Made by a program: the position numbers and the translations under genes
Notes under the pieces: generated by a model
Seen by the model: the letters and a program-made list of their open reading frames with translations, nothing else
Told to the model about the DNA's origin: nothing
The model's database searches: none
In this document: positions 1 through 11,575 of the stretch, piece after piece
Position numbering within the stretch: the stretch's first letter is position 1
Layout: every line of letters starts with the position of its first letter
Source of the DNA: Argyresthia goedartella
Taxonomy: Eukaryota; Arthropoda; Insecta; Lepidoptera; Argyresthiidae
Direction: 5' to 3'
Length of the DNA stretch: 64,000 nucleotides
NCBI GenBank assembly: GCA_949825045.1
Contig: OX463809.1
Location: 4,677,501 to 4,741,500 of the forward strand

Positions 1-880
1 CGGTTTCGAGTCGCGAAACTAAACTCAGATCATAGAAGTTAATGTTGGATCATCTATCCACCTAACATATTTACCGTGTTAGACATACTCGGAGAAGCGG
101 ATATATGGAGAAGCGAGTAAATAAAGTTAACATTTATCAAATTGATGAGCACAACTGAAATGCTGATGGGTAGTGATTAAAGGAAGGACGGAATTAATAA
201 AAATATAATGAAATGATAAGTTATATTAGGAAGGTAAACGTTTCTCAACCGAGTAAAAATAGAATCTACAAATATACTATTTTTCGTTCAAGAACGCATT
301 GTATTAATTTGTGCCTTGATGCGTAGTCCAACAAGATAGTGTTATCGCGATTATGTTACTGTAAGTAAGTACTGTAGAGAAAACTGAGGAAATTGGGGCA
401 AGGATGTCCGATGTTTGTTGATTTCGTTGGAAAACCGATAGGAGCAGGTGGCCTTAATCTTCTACTACGGAAACTAACTAGTTGAAAACGTCAAGTTTAG
501 TGTCGATTGTATCTGAAATATTAGGTTTGTTTATTAGTAGAACACGGAGTAGTCCGCTAACTCGTCTCTTGAGTTACCATCATTTATTTACTAGAATTTC
601 CTGCCAAGGTGTGAATGACTGTTTTATAAGCGTTTGCCACCTCCTTGGTGAATTTGTGTGAAACCTACCATCATTTTAATTATTTCAAACATGCAGAAAC
701 CTTAACGTAGGCAAATTGATTAAACATCAATTAACATACGGGCAGCTTGCCAACAGGCTATGTTACTTTTGTCTTTATTGAGTTTTGCCTATGTGGCTTC
801 GTTCTGTAAGGGCTTTACGTAGTATGGCACCAGAAACGGCACCTCCACAAACGTCAATTTTTTTTTCTTTTCTTCCCGCC
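1..880. other. AT-rich DNA without recognisable features
   Basis: No coding frame of note, repeat copy or structured element was recognised here. The sequence is generally AT-rich with scattered stops in all frames. It borders a GC-rich island that starts near 885. Confidence 0.5.
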
Positions 881-884
881 CGGA

Positions 885-1085
885 AAATCCGGAAAAGCGG
901 CCATTGAAAAGGAACGCGCGCGTCATATCGGCCGCCATATTGGTGCAGTGCGCGAAAGTGAGTTTTCACGAGCGAGCGATGCATCGGGTCTCCCTTGACC
1001 TCCTTGCTGGCCTCCCCTCCCGCACCGCTGCCCCCCACGCCCCGCCGCGCCGGCATAGTAAACACAGATTGGCCGAGCACGTTAT
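885..1085. promoter_or_regulatory. CpG-rich island with a GCCGCCAT motif
   Basis: This 200-bp stretch is sharply richer in G, C and CpG than its surroundings. It contains GGCCGCCATATTGG at 930-943, which on the minus strand reads as an ATGGCGGC element of the kind bound by Pleiohomeotic/YY1 near insect start sites. Short open frames run on both strands, but none resembles a known protein, so base composition probably explains them. A promoter or first untranslated exon is plausible but not shown. Confidence 0.25.
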
Positions 1086-1095
1086 AGCCTAGAAA

Positions 1096-1796
1096 TGCAG
1101 TTGTACGCCTGTGTGCGTGTGGCACACATATAGGCAGACGCTTGGATATAGGTTGTGTTTTGTTTATTGTGATGTTTTGGGCGCGAAATGGTTTGACGAT
1201 GGAATTTTGTGGGGTTCATGATACTAATGTAACAGCTAGATTCGATTCGACGTTCGTCGACTGAGCTCCGTTCTTGAGTACTATTTTCACACTATTAGAA
1301 ATCCCAGCCTACTTATTTATATTTATTTTGTGCCTTAGTTTCTAGATCAAGGCGCGTTTCCCGATGGCAATCGGCAGCGGCAAGTGCTAAACCGGATTTG
1401 TACCGAAAGTATTACATCGCCTTTCGTGCACAAGCTACAGTGGTGGGCGGTAGTTCGCAATTTCGCCTTCAAATTGAACTTTGCAATGAAATAGCCACTC
1501 TTAGCATGTTTACCTCATGACCTAACCGATCATGACTCCATTTAGCGACCTTAATACTTAGGAAATACAGAGTGTTAAGAAATGTGCCGATTTATATAGA
1601 CACATGAAGGTATCCACTCAATGGAAACAATGCGGCTGAACTCAGGAATTCTTAGAAAATAGAAATCCAAAGTAACCTTGAAATGTACAATCACGGTTAA
1701 TATGCAAACTGTGTTAAATATACTTATGTTATTTACTAGCACAAATGCTAGTGACTGACGTATTAAAAAAGTGTGCAACAGACATTGTCAAGTTGA
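1096..1796. other. AT-rich spacer, nothing recognised
   Basis: No repeat copy, RNA gene or coding segment was recognised between the two CpG-rich islands. Short frames here lack domain-like composition. Confidence 0.4.
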
Positions 1797-2330
1797 CCGT
1801 AAACGCTACATAACCGTTACGTAACGCGCGACGTTATTCATCTCGTTTCGGTCGTAACGCAACGCAATAACTGGTTTTCAGCGCACAGTGGTTTTACTGT
1901 AACTGTTTTTCGAAAAAGCAGTTGCCGCGTTCCATTTTTGCAATACCCGCCGCGATTTCGATGTGAAGCGGTTTGAAAATGGAACAAGTGACCGGAGTTT
2001 TCTGAAAACTACATTTCGTTGGAGCGTTTTGAAAACGGCGCAGGTGAAAGGCTCTGGAATTTTCTGCATGTTGCTGTGTCCTGGCGACAACAATGCAGAT
2101 AACATCTGCGATTGCGCCACAACAATTTACCAAAACCGGTAAAGGAACGGCGGTAACGTCAACAATGATGCGTACGGGCAGGGATGTTTGTCGCACATCT
2201 TCCGCCATGTTTGTTTGTTTGTTTCCCGCCGGAAGTACCGCGCGTGCGCAATGCTGAAACAAACTCCACTGGAATTCAAAACCGGTAATTTTCGGTTCTC
2301 GCTTCGCCGCTGTTGTTTACTTGTTTTTTT
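1797..2330. promoter_or_regulatory. CpG-rich segment, possible promoter or untranslated exon
   Basis: The stretch is dense in CpG (repeated AACGC, GTAACG and CCGCC words) and contains a second GCCAT-type word near 2200. A frame of about 120 codons is open on the minus strand but has no recognisable domain. The composition contrasts with the AT-rich flanks, as for the true coding exon at 13.2 kb. It could be a first exon or promoter or an old GC-rich repeat. Confidence 0.22.
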
Positions 2331-2532
2331 TCACAGATATAGTTGACATTGACATAGTTTTTTTTGTGATAGTTTATTTTATTGTTCTGCCGCAGATTGG
2401 CTGAGAGCATAATGCTTGGCTATGAAACAGCAGCTCTTACCAATGACACCTACAATGCCTCAAGTCGAGTGTTCTGAAAATTGGAGGGAGACTTGATTTC
2501 TTCAGTAGTATTGAGATTGTAGGACCATGTAC

Positions 2533-2640
2533 AGTTTCGGCGGTGGGCTGGCCCCCGTAACGCAAAATGGACAATTGAATTATCGTGGCCACATCTGTGC
2601 CTTCGCCACCGGGTATGAGAAAAGTCGTGACGCTCCGATA
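2533..2640 (+). repeat. Dispersed repeat G, copy 1
   Basis: This segment carries the family core GGGCTGGCCCC followed by GTAACGCAAAATGGA and ends in a GTGCCTTCGCCACC-type block. The same order of blocks occurs at ten or so other places in the window. The family resembles the body of a tRNA-derived SINE (see 56541-56815), but this copy has no tRNA-like head. Confidence 0.7.
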
Positions 2641-3160
2641 CGTTTTCTACGGAACCCAGCGTCATTTTTAGGTGACAGGAATTGTATGTCCATGCAACGC
2701 AGATCAGATTGTATATATACAGACATTAAGTATATACGAGAACGTGGAAGCTCCTGCGACAAGAATGTATGATAGTTTTGTCTTGTATTTGTTTTTCTCT
2801 CGTGTGAAATTGTTATTGTATGAAATTGACAGATATTGTATATATATATGATGCAATATATTTTATCATATTTTTTGATATTTTTTTTTGATATTTGTAC
2901 CAAGATTTTGAACTATATATGTTATGTTGTGCGAACTACTTTACAATAAATGAATAGGTGATAGTTGTTTCCACATTTTATTTCCCTCGTGAGCTTGTGG
3001 CATGTATATGATATGTATGTATGTATATAATATTATATAAATTAGGTGTAGTAGTAGTAATAGGTATATGTACCTACTTATATTATTATTTTGTATGAAT
3101 TATTTTGTTGTGCAAATAGGTTTTACTCTCACAATCCACTTTCCTTTCCTATCTGGGTTT
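2641..3160. other. AT-rich DNA without recognised elements
   Basis: Strongly AT-rich with runs of T and of TATA-type alternation. Nothing supports a gene. It leads into a LINE 3' end at 3163. Confidence 0.4.
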
Positions 3161-3162
3161 GT

Positions 3163-3281
3163 TGGTAGAAATCTCTTTTATAGAGATAAGCGCGCCTCTT
3201 GTACATATATCTTTCTTTGTAGTTCTCTGTATGTTTGTTTTGTGCAATAAAGTATTCATTAATTCATTCATTCATGTATCA
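3163..3281 (+). repeat. LINE 3' end with AGAGAT hairpin and ATTC tail
   Basis: The segment reads AAATCTCTTTTATAGAGATA, which folds into an ATCTCT/AGAGAT stem, then a GCGCGCCTCTTGTACA block, then TGTGCAATAAAGT, and ends in repeats of ATTC. The same hairpin-plus-AATAAAG layout is the 3' untranslated region of the LINE at 37741-39225, so this is a dead-on-arrival 3' end of a related element. Six further copies are listed in this window. Confidence 0.75.
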
Positions 3282-3289
3282 TTACGCCA

Positions 3290-4640
3290 GACCCACTGCC
3301 ACAGACAGGTTGGCCGTCACACAGCAGCAGTACATTTACTTTAATAAAAAACCACGCATGCTTAGCGCCAATCATGTTTGATTTTTCCGTGACCTCAGAA
3401 ATATCTAGATTTCTCTAGAATTCTGAGAACGTCAACCTTGTTTGGGTATAAATGCAGATTTAGCTTTTTGGACAATGCAATTTCAGCTCAACTTCAATAA
3501 GGAATTGGAGACGCATCGATACCTTTACTTGCAGCCCTTCCAGAAACCAACATGTTACAATTTTACAAGGCTAACCTGGGATTAGTAAAAATCCTATATA
3601 CTTCTACAAACTTTGGCAGCTTGATTAGTAAAATAGTAACTTGTGGCTGTACAAAATGTGCCACATGGCGTATTTTTCGCGCGGCGCCCGCCGGTGGCGT
3701 TTTTACAACACACAGACGACTGGTGCTTGCTCAACTGTTGTGATGCAATTCGGAACGTACGCCGCGACGAGTACAGAACACCTTGAGAACGCGTTTCAAA
3801 ACGAACACCTTTCGAACTTTGTTCCGTATTGAGGTGGCGACGTCCGAGTCGACTTCTACAGGAAATGTGGAGGTGTTTGTATGGCAGAAAATGGAAGAAT
3901 TCCTAAGAACCCGTTATAAGTAAATCAACCAAAAATTTAAGGAAAATTACATGTTTTTTGCATAAGCTGTGTCGATTTTGCAGTGATTTGGTTTGAAGTT
4001 CAAAGTTCAATTGGTTGAACTTAAAGTTTAGCTTGCGTTAATGGCAGTAACTGTTGGTTTGGGCAGTTATAAGAGCTCGTAAATGAATAATATCTTGATA
4101 TCAAATTGTTAATAAATAATCATGGTCTAATTACTTCAGAACTCTCAATTTTTTATCGGACAAATAATAATGCCAAAAGATCGACATTTTGTTAAATATG
4201 ATATTTAGTTAAGATATTGCTGGATACACATACAAACATGCTTAGCTTGACTACGTTAGGTAGCCTGAGGGAATACATAATGTGCCCTAGACATCCTTCA
4301 GCCTCCAGCATGACAAGAACCTTCCAGAACCTTTCAACGTCGTACCTACCGCCCTATATTCAATAACGCATACCCGGAATCATTAAGTTGGTAGGTATAT
4401 ACCTAGACTAGCTACATAGTTAAGTATTCTAAACCCTAGAGTAACCAACCCAACGCTTGACTACATCAAGCTAAAATTAACTAATTCAAATATTCGTAAC
4501 TACACACACTATCCATGATGTATTCCTGCCAGTATTGAAGAAGGAGAAGATAATAAAAACATCCTTAAGGCTCTCTCTTTCGCCTTTGAAACATTTTATA
4601 TTTTTATCTTCACATTATGAGCATAGCCGGATTCGTTCGG
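3290..4640. other. Intergenic DNA, no recognised gene
   Basis: No repeat copy or domain-bearing frame was recognised. A small GC-rich patch at about 3675-3720 (GCGCGGCGCCCGCCGG) stands out but cannot be interpreted. Confidence 0.4.
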
Positions 4641-4649
4641 GATTCAAGT

Positions 4650-4850
4650 TAAAACATAAAAATTTACATAATGACACACACGTTGCTTCTGGCCCGACAC
4701 TAGGATTCCCTGTGTCGTGGGAACCAGAAACAGACGACGCCCACGTATAAACATCCGGGACCTGAGGATTTTTTTCTTTATTCCCGGTGATCGAACCCGT
4801 GACCTCTGACCTTGGTAGGCAAAGCCACAACCAGTACGCCACAGAGGTCA
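4650..4850 (-). repeat. tRNA-headed SINE, family B
   Basis: Read on the minus strand it starts GACCTCTGTGGCG, has a box B-like GGGTTCGATCACC and continues into the family body with the GGTTCCCACGACACAGGG block. These are internal RNA polymerase III promoter hallmarks of a tRNA-derived SINE. Complete or partial relatives lie at 25441, 26494, 30138, 39271, 51880, 57985, 58878 and 61938. Confidence 0.85.
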
Positions 4851-5285
4851 TCAGAACAGTTATTGGGCCTAAGGGTAATCCTAAGTACCCCCCGCCAGTA
4901 AACACCCACAGGGGTCACGAGGTCCCAGGGTAATCTCATCTGTTCAGACGTACTTCGTTACTAGGCTTTGTTCTCAGAAGCCCTGAAATACGTAGCTTGG
5001 ACGTAGCATTATACCTATCTAGGATACTAAAAGAAAATGGGTCGTTTAATATAAAGCAGGAAAAGAAGATATTACGATATAATAATTGAATCGTTTATTG
5101 TAATGTAATAATTGTCTTCGAGCCTGATCTATGCTTATAAAATTTAAAGTCCTGACTGACTTACTGACTGGTATAGCAACGCACAGCGTAAACTACTGGT
5201 CCTAGAGACTTGAAACTTTGTGCATGGGTTTCGCATGCAGGGTAGGGTGGAACTATGAAGGGATTTGGCGAAATTCATCCCATAA

Positions 5286-5301
5286 GGGGGGGGGGGGGGG
5301 G
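5286..5301 (+). repeat. Poly-G run of 16
   Basis: Sixteen consecutive G residues lie inside the Helitron-like remnant. Such runs are rare in AT-rich DNA, can form G-quadruplex-like structures, and are prone to length error in sequencing. Confidence 0.95.
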
Positions 5302-5599
5302 AATGGGGGATTGAACGGTGGCGGTCTTTTTCGCGCCACGGTCAAACATTCATGCAGGTTCGTGAGCAAGTACTGATCAATTGAGCGCAGATTACTTGTA
5401 ATTATGACAGCCGCGGTCAAAAATTTGATACCAGAAAGTGAGCTATAGCAACCATTCGGTGTTGTGAAACTCTATGGGCTCGCCTCGCTCCGCTTCGCTC
5501 GGCTCCACGGTTTATTTGTTTATACTTTGGATGGCCTGGCCATTTATTTTTTAAGTGACAAGCCGTGGCCAACGGTTACTGAGGACTTTAGCGACAGGG

Positions 5600-5725
5600 C
5601 TCTATTAATCCCTTAGCTGACTATGGCCATATGTATGCCACCATATTTTCAACCTTTTTGTCTTGGTATGAAAGTCCAAAACCAATGAAGATTCTGCAAG
5701 CCTGTGCTAGCCAAGGGAAAACGGG
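5600..5725. repeat. Relic of the piggyBac-like mini-element family
   Basis: It shares with 17129-17229 the ordered blocks TATTTTCAAC, TTGTCTTGGTATGAAAGTCC and AAAACCAATGAA. The terminal repeats are too decayed to define, so only the inner blocks support the assignment. Confidence 0.5.
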
Positions 5726-5929
5726 AAGGGGTGTAGAAAGTTTGTATGGACTGACCATTTTAACATGATTTTGCGGGAGCGAAGCCGTGAGCAACTGCTA
5801 GCAATGATATTGTAAACATCTTGCTTTTGTAGAGTCGATTAAATCAGTCTTTTCTTTATTCTTATATTTGTCCTAAGGCTCCGAGTAAAGTAATATTAAT
5901 AATTTCATTTCTGCCTCTTCGTAAACATA

Positions 5930-6042
5930 CATAATTTCATAATTTATTTATAGTAATGAAAATTACTTATTTATAAAACTTATAGGATAAAAGTCTACAA
6001 AGGCGAGCTTATCTCTAACAAGAGTTTCTTCCGGCCAACCAT
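5930..6042 (-). repeat. LINE 3' end, hairpin family
   Basis: Minus-strand copy of the conserved LINE 3' untranslated region: ACAAAGGCGAGCTTATCTCT followed by AACAAGAGTTTCTTCC, the reverse complement of the hairpin block seen at 39119-39225. No coding part remains, as in a 5'-truncated insertion. Confidence 0.75.
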
Positions 6043-6339
6043 GGTTACACATAGATGTGTGTAATCTATTCATCAATGGTAAGAAAATTGAGAGAAATAA
6101 TAAAATGCTACTTACTATATATTATAATTAAGTTAAAAAAGAGTGTGCTTTAGACCACACAACTGAAGTAAAACTTATTTAGCTCTAATGCTTCAAAAAT
6201 ACATCTCCTGCACTGTGTCTGGCTATAAGAGGAAGAGAGAAAGAAAATGTGCGCGCGCACCTCTCGTTCGCCTCGCCCGATCACACTTTTCGTAACGTTC
6301 TCGTCACGCATTCGCCAGCTTACTCCCCAAGTCCAGCGT

Positions 6340-6690
6340 GCGTATAGAAGTTTTACTTCAAAAATAAAAAAACCGTCTCCAAGTTCAAGCGCTATTTCTT
6401 CCTCCCCGCTCGGGATGGGAATGAAGTCTATGCATGAAAAGTCCCATCAAAACTTTTGCTGCATAGAACCACAAACCAAAATGACATCTATGTATATATT
6501 TTTTGTATTTGTCGGATTTTTCAAAAAGCACTAAATAAATTTTGATAGGATTTTTATGCGACCACCTCTGAAGTATGACCTACCAATCAAAATAAAAATC
6601 ATCAAAATCGATTCATAATTGACGGAATAATCGCGGAACAAACATACAAAAAAAACAGTTGAATTGAAAACCTCATCTTTTTTTAAGTCT
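6340..6690 (+). repeat. Dispersed repeat D (GAAGTCGG family), copy 1
   Basis: The copy contains the blocks GCTATTTCTTCCTCCCC, GAACCACAAACCAAAA, GACCACCTCTGAAGTATGAC and TTCATAATTGACGGA in that order. They recur at 10985, 33690/34694 and, on the minus strand, at 59755. Better copies end with TTTTGAAGTCGGT and begin with its approximate complement. It is a non-coding interspersed repeat of about 340 bp; its class is not certain. Confidence 0.75.
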
Positions 6691-6699
6691 ATTGAAAAA

Positions 6700-9270
6700 A
6701 GATAGTTTAGTTGGTGTCGTGCATAATGTTTACAGTGATTCTAAGCACTCTTCTGTTATATCATACGGAGTACGAACCAATTAGAAACTCTAAATATAAA
6801 TTAAGCCTTCCTTGAAATAACCTTGAATGGAAGGGTTTAAAAGAAGGAATATTTTGTTAGGTGTTGCCAACGTAATTAAGTACAACAAAAAACAAACTCA
6901 CAGGAAGTGGTCAGGACTGGAGCACAATCACTATCAGCCTGCTTATATGTGAACATGACGCATGGCTTTGTCTAGACGCGATATCCCGGAAACAATAACA
7001 AAATAAATTAATATTGCAACCGTCGTCGTCGGCCCACCATTTTGTTGAGCGAATCACAAAAGTAAAAGACCCGTGCAAATTGCGAAAAAACTACATTCGT
7101 AGAATTACCAACTCTATAGTTCTCTCCTCTATAGTTACGGGGATGCAGTCGTAAATTTTGCAACAAAAAAGCAACCCGCCATTTTACAGCACTGCAAAAA
7201 ACCGCGAAAAAGTGCCGCTATGTCGTTTTTTTTTAATATAAGAGGTTTTTAAAAGGAGCAGTATTACAGTTAAGTTGTTTAATACGGGGGGGTGCGATCC
7301 ACCCGCTACCGGAGGCAGGTAGGTTTTTTTAGGGAGCTGCTTTTAGAAATTGGGTTAAGGGTTTTTTCTGTGACAGATGAGCCGGGCAAGGTGAGCGGTG
7401 TGTGGTTACGGAAATCGGCTGCACTTTTTATTCATGACCCTATTACCTATATTTTTGCGGTCGGTTTAATCAGTTCGTGCTTGTAACTGGAGTAGATCCA
7501 GAAGTGGGTTCGAAAACATACTTTTCAAATGTATGTTGTATGCTTAGCATACGTAAAGTAACAGTAAGAACGACTTGTTTATGTGTCGTATTATGAAATA
7601 AGCCTTGCTAGTAGCGAGGTGAAGGCCGGACAAACTTTGAGGCCTCACGCCTGCCTTACCAGCAGCGCACGCGCAGGAACGGTACTATTACTGCTGCGAC
7701 AAAAAAAAACACTCTTTTGATTACATCTGGTTGAGTTGTTTGCGAATTTAAACGTAGTTTTAAAATGCACTTCTATTGTATACAGTTATTGTCTCCGACG
7801 GGTAGAATAGTAATTGTAAACATCTTTTGTTTGATAGGGAAGTTGTAAAATACTGTTTAGAAACTAAATAACCGAGGAATGCTGTAATTTTAGTAGCGTC
7901 GTTTATTTATTTTACGAATTCTAAAAACGGCTGCGTTCACGTCATTTGAATACCTAAAACTATTTTGAAAAAATCCTATGTTTGTCATACCAATTTAGAT
8001 TCTGTTCTGTCTCTACCGGCCAGCCTTGAAATGATTTGTGGGAGCGAGACGGCCGACATGCAGGAAGCTATTCAAAAAAAGAACAACCCTTCCTCACCCT
8101 TTCGGGACAATCTATTGTTTGTAACAGCTTAAAAGGTCATATATTTGTTTATGGAACCAATCGATTTTTATTCTAATCGTGACGTAGTAGAGCCTATAAG
8201 TACAAAACCATCGTTTAATGTTAGACATTTTGGGAGAAGACAAATTAGAATATCAATGACTTTTTTGTTCCAATTTAAAATTTTAGGAACAGGTATCACG
8301 CCTTTTTAAGATGATATTAAAAGATTTCGGTGTCACTTGTCTATAAAAACAATGTATTGGATTGCGTTGTTGCAGGTATTTAAAATTATATAAGAAATTT
8401 GCTCAACTTAAGATTTCCAGTGAGATTGTATATAGAAGTCCTGTTAGCGTTAAAACTTCAGCATATCGAAGTGGGATTGGGAATGCAGTCAAGTCAAGAT
8501 AAAGTCAGTGTAACACTAACCCAAGTGGTGTTGCTAAAGCAAAGCGTTTGTCATTATTCCTTTTCATGTAACTATTTCTGAGCAAATCTAACCGGGTTAA
8601 TGCAATAATATTCCCACACAATCCCAGAAGGGATATCAGGAAACAATATCTGCATGCAGCTGGCGTAGGTACCTATCAAATCAAGCCTCTTCCCGGAGAA
8701 ATGCTGATACCTGCGCCCGCGCATCGGAAGTGAAAGGCGCGTAAAAAATCTTATTTTAAATTTAAACCTACGTGATCAACCGATCATCCTGATTCTGTCT
8801 TTTTTATACGCGGTACAATCATCGTTTACCCCTACTCGATTTGTAGCGTGCTTATGTTGTGAGTCATAGGGACTGCTTTGGGACATAACAAGAGCTATCC
8901 GTGACAGTACTTAAGAGCGAGACTTGTGGTTTAAGCTAATCGAGTAAGGTTTTTCCGCCGGATAAGATTGTAAACAATACGTGATCCTTTTAATAATCTG
9001 CATCTAATATTGAGAATTTAGCAAGTCGTAAATCGCTACGCACTAGAATCCAAATGTGCAACAGAGTTTGTTTGATATTACAGTCTGCACTAAAGATGGC
9101 TGGGCCAGACTGCATAGCTCTTATCTAGGTTTCTGCGGTAGTGCGGCCGTGCGGGGGGGTAATATGACAAGTCATACCAACCTTGCACCGAAATCTCGCA
9201 CCTAACAAATGTTACGAAAAAACGCACCGCCCCACTATAGCAAGCACCTTCTCAATTATCCGATTTGCAT
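6700..9270. other. Long intergenic stretch without recognised genes
   Basis: No domain-bearing frame was recognised. A 64-codon open frame at 7292-7486 and a 60-codon frame at 8399-8581 have no detectable motif and are treated as chance. Around 7284-7320 the block GATCCACCCGCTACCGG may be a fragment of a further repeat. Confidence 0.4.
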
Positions 9271-9277
9271 GTGGACT

Positions 9278-9516
9278 GGGGCCCAATTCCGGTACACTAT
9301 GACAGCTCAATGACAATTAGATATCAAATATCTGACGATTTTGTGATCCCATTGCCTTTGTTTATTGACTTAATTATTGTGCTTACCAATCAACTTAATT
9401 TTTACCATAATTGCCTAAAAAATATTCTCCGAACGCGAAATATTGGATATCTAAAGTTGACCGTAATCGTAATGTAATTATCATGGAGCTGTTATTGTGT
9501 ACCAGAATTGGGCCCC
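9278..9516. mobile_element. MITE with GGGGCCCAATTC terminal repeats
   Basis: The left end GGGGCCCAATTCCGGTACAC is matched, inverted, by a right end ending in GAATTGGGCCCC. Similarity continues inward over roughly 40 bp. Imperfect 6-bp flanks TGGACT (9272-9277) and TGGTCT (9517-9522) could be a mutated target duplication. No transposase is encoded in the 239 bp. Superfamily is undecided. Confidence 0.75.
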
Positions 9517-10013
9517 TGGTCTAGAATATTCTTATGCTTACTGTACACCACATGCAAGAGAGTTGACGTCAAAGACCCCGACAAATATGCCACGACTGCA
9601 TATTGATACAAAACTGGACACATGTGACCGTGTATCATAACAATAAAAATGTGGCGGTGCAAAGTGCTAGTGACACGAATTCAGTTCAATCACTTATCGC
9701 GGAAAAGAGCGGCGCGCAAAAATTTGTATCCATGTACCTACAGGCACTGCAGAAAAATGGTTCGTCGTAAAATGCCATGCGCAACATTTCCATTTATCTT
9801 TCTGTCTATCTAATAATAATGGAAAAATAATATTGGTAAAGGTAAGATTAAATGTGAACATAATCAGCGTCACACGAAAAAATGACTCAAGATATCTATG
9901 CCCAGACATTGTGGCGGAGGGGTCAGTCGGTGCTCAAATGCATGATCTGATGAAGTTCCTGTAATGTATGCACTTCCTGCATCGACAGTATCAACCTATG
10001 TTGGCTGGTATTA

Positions 10014-10244
10014 CACTGACGAGCAATGAAAAAGTTCCACCCACTAAATGCCGACAACAAATGGCCCCAATTTAAAAAAAAATAAATATATAATTTGAAG
10101 ACAATATTTACGTGTTTAATTGGTAAAATTCTGATGCGCTGTTAAATGTACTTCAATATTACAGACGGCGTCATTAAGCTAGCCTTTCCCGTTTAGGAGT
10201 AATTTGGTGCTATGTCACTGGAACTTTTTCATTGCTCGTCAGTG
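10014..10244. mobile_element. Tc1/mariner-type MITE with TA duplication
   Basis: The element begins CACTGACGAGCAATGAAAAA and ends with the inverse complement, giving terminal repeats of about 26 bp. It is flanked by TA on both sides (10012-10013 and 10245-10246), the target duplication of the Tc1/mariner superfamily. At 231 bp it is non-autonomous; the interior has no coding capacity. Confidence 0.85.
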
Positions 10245-10517
10245 TACATAGGTACGTCACGTTTATGTACAATGCATGATCAGCGCTCCATTTCTTAGAG
10301 GCGGGGGTCAACAGCCTCAGAACTTCCGAGTATGGGTGTACGTATCAACATGAGGCAACACGCCTCATGATTCTTGCCTTATATACGGCAACAGTAATAT
10401 GGACCGTCAGCACCATTTGTTGAAGGTTTGCTGTTACACAAGCTGTAATCTTGAAATTGGTATCAGGGACTGCAGAATCACTTGATGACCACCACTTGCA
10501 GTTAGGTTATTAAGGAG

Positions 10518-10713
10518 GTATTAGTATTGCCTAGGTCTTTGTTTCAAAATGTAGTGAACGAACTACATGATGAGGCGTGGACAGGAGGTCATTTGGGTCT
10601 CGCAAAGACGTTGAAGAGGTTTCGTTCGAAATATTTCATGCCGAAAGCCGATAAGGAGATAGAGCGTTAAATAGCTTCGTGCGTGCCGTTTCAAGAAAGG
10701 AAATTAGGTAGGT
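10518..10713 (+). pseudogene. Gypsy-type retrotransposon integrase zinc-binding fragment
   Basis: About 65 codons match the N-terminal H2C2 domain of Ty3/gypsy integrases. Two histidines appear in LHDE and GGHLG, followed by a LAKTLKRF helix, and a cysteine in IASCVPFQERK. An in-frame TAA replaces the residue before IASC, and the second cysteine of the CxxC pair reads as phenylalanine, so zinc binding would be lost. No protease, RT, RNase H or LTR lies nearby. In an intact element the domain lets integrase multimerise and insert cDNA; this is an isolated, dead scrap. Confidence 0.8.
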
Positions 10714-10984
10714 AGGTAGGTGACAGTACAACCGTCATGTCAAATCATATGAATCAAGATGGGCATCTTTAACTATCAATTGTTATTTGTATATTAGAAG
10801 TAATTAGTGTTCATTTAATTAGGTATCGTTTAATGTTATTCCAAAATAAAAGAAGTAGGAATAATAAAAGGATAAGCTATGAAATAACAACTATTAACTA
10901 ATTACTATATGCTATCAATGTTAACAGCAATTCCGCAGACTCCTCGCCATAATAATAAGTACAAATAATCCACCAAGTACTAAA

Positions 10985-11297
10985 CTTAAAAAAAAAACGA
11001 CTTTAGTTCAAGCCCTATTTCTTCCTCCCCGGTTGGGATGCGAATGAAGTCTCTGTACATGGAAAGTCCTCATCTATACTTTTGCTGAACGGAACCACAA
11101 ACCAAAACTTCATCTGTTAACATATTGTTTGGATTAATTGTTTTTTTCAAAAACAGCTGTATCCATTTTGACTAAATTTATATGGGACCACCTCTGAAGA
11201 ATGACCTACCAATCAAAACAAGAATCATCAAAATCAGTTCATAATTGACGGAGTAGTCGCGTAACAAACACACAAAAAATAAACTGACGAATTGAGA
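10985..11297 (+). repeat. Dispersed repeat D, copy 2, left part
   Basis: Carries the ordered blocks CCCTATTTCTTCCTCCCC, GAACCACAAACCAAAA, GGGACCACCTCTGAAG and TTCATAATTGACGGAG. The right end is missing here but reappears at 11556-11575 (TTCTTGAAGTCGGTTG) beyond a SINE, so the SINE split it. Confidence 0.8.
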
Positions 11298-11302
11298 AGC
11301 TC

Positions 11303-11548
11303 TTAATAATACCTTTATAATATTTACACACATTGATCTAGGCCCAAATTAGGATTCCCTGTATCTTGGATACTAGACAACAATACACATACTTATATAG
11401 ATAAATATTATACTTAGATAGATAAGCAACCATGACTAGGGTACAAACATCCGTTCTCATCAAACAAATGTTTGCCCCCACCGGGACTCGAACCCGGGAC
11501 CCTTGGCTTCGTAGGCAGGGCCACTGCCGACTCGGCCATTCGGGTCGT
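11303..11548 (-). repeat. tRNA-headed SINE, family A, copy 1
   Basis: On the minus strand it begins GACCCGAATGGCCGAGTCGG (box A: TGGCCGAGTCGG), has box B GGTTCGAGTCCCGG, and ends in an AT-rich tail of ATT-type repeats. Two more copies (27609-27858, 36012-36258) align over the full length. It lies inside repeat D. Confidence 0.9.
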
Positions 11549-11555
11549 CGTCCTT

Positions 11556-11575
11556 CTTCTTGAAGTCGGTTGAAA
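11556..11575 (+). repeat. Dispersed repeat D, copy 2, right end
   Basis: This short block with GAAGTCGGTTG is the terminus normally directly joined to the segment that stops at 11297. Its displacement by about 250 bp marks the SINE insertion. Confidence 0.65.

Larger units (their letters stand above)
5146..5801 (+). mobile_element. Helitron-like non-autonomous remnant, interrupted
   Basis: The left part has the TGACTTACTGACTG lead and the GACTTGAAACTTTG block familiar from abundant lepidopteran repeats. The right end reads GGGAGCGAAGCCG, then GAGCAACTGCTAG: a GC-rich near-palindrome just before CTAG, the CTRR terminus expected of Helitrons. The middle is interrupted by a poly-G run, a GC-rich patch and a piggyBac-like relic, so one continuous element is inference. 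No Rep/helicase coding is present. Confidence 0.45.

Noticed and set aside
11461..11550. tRNA gene
   Set aside because: Box A and box B are present but the segment is the head of a SINE with two other full-length copies in the window.
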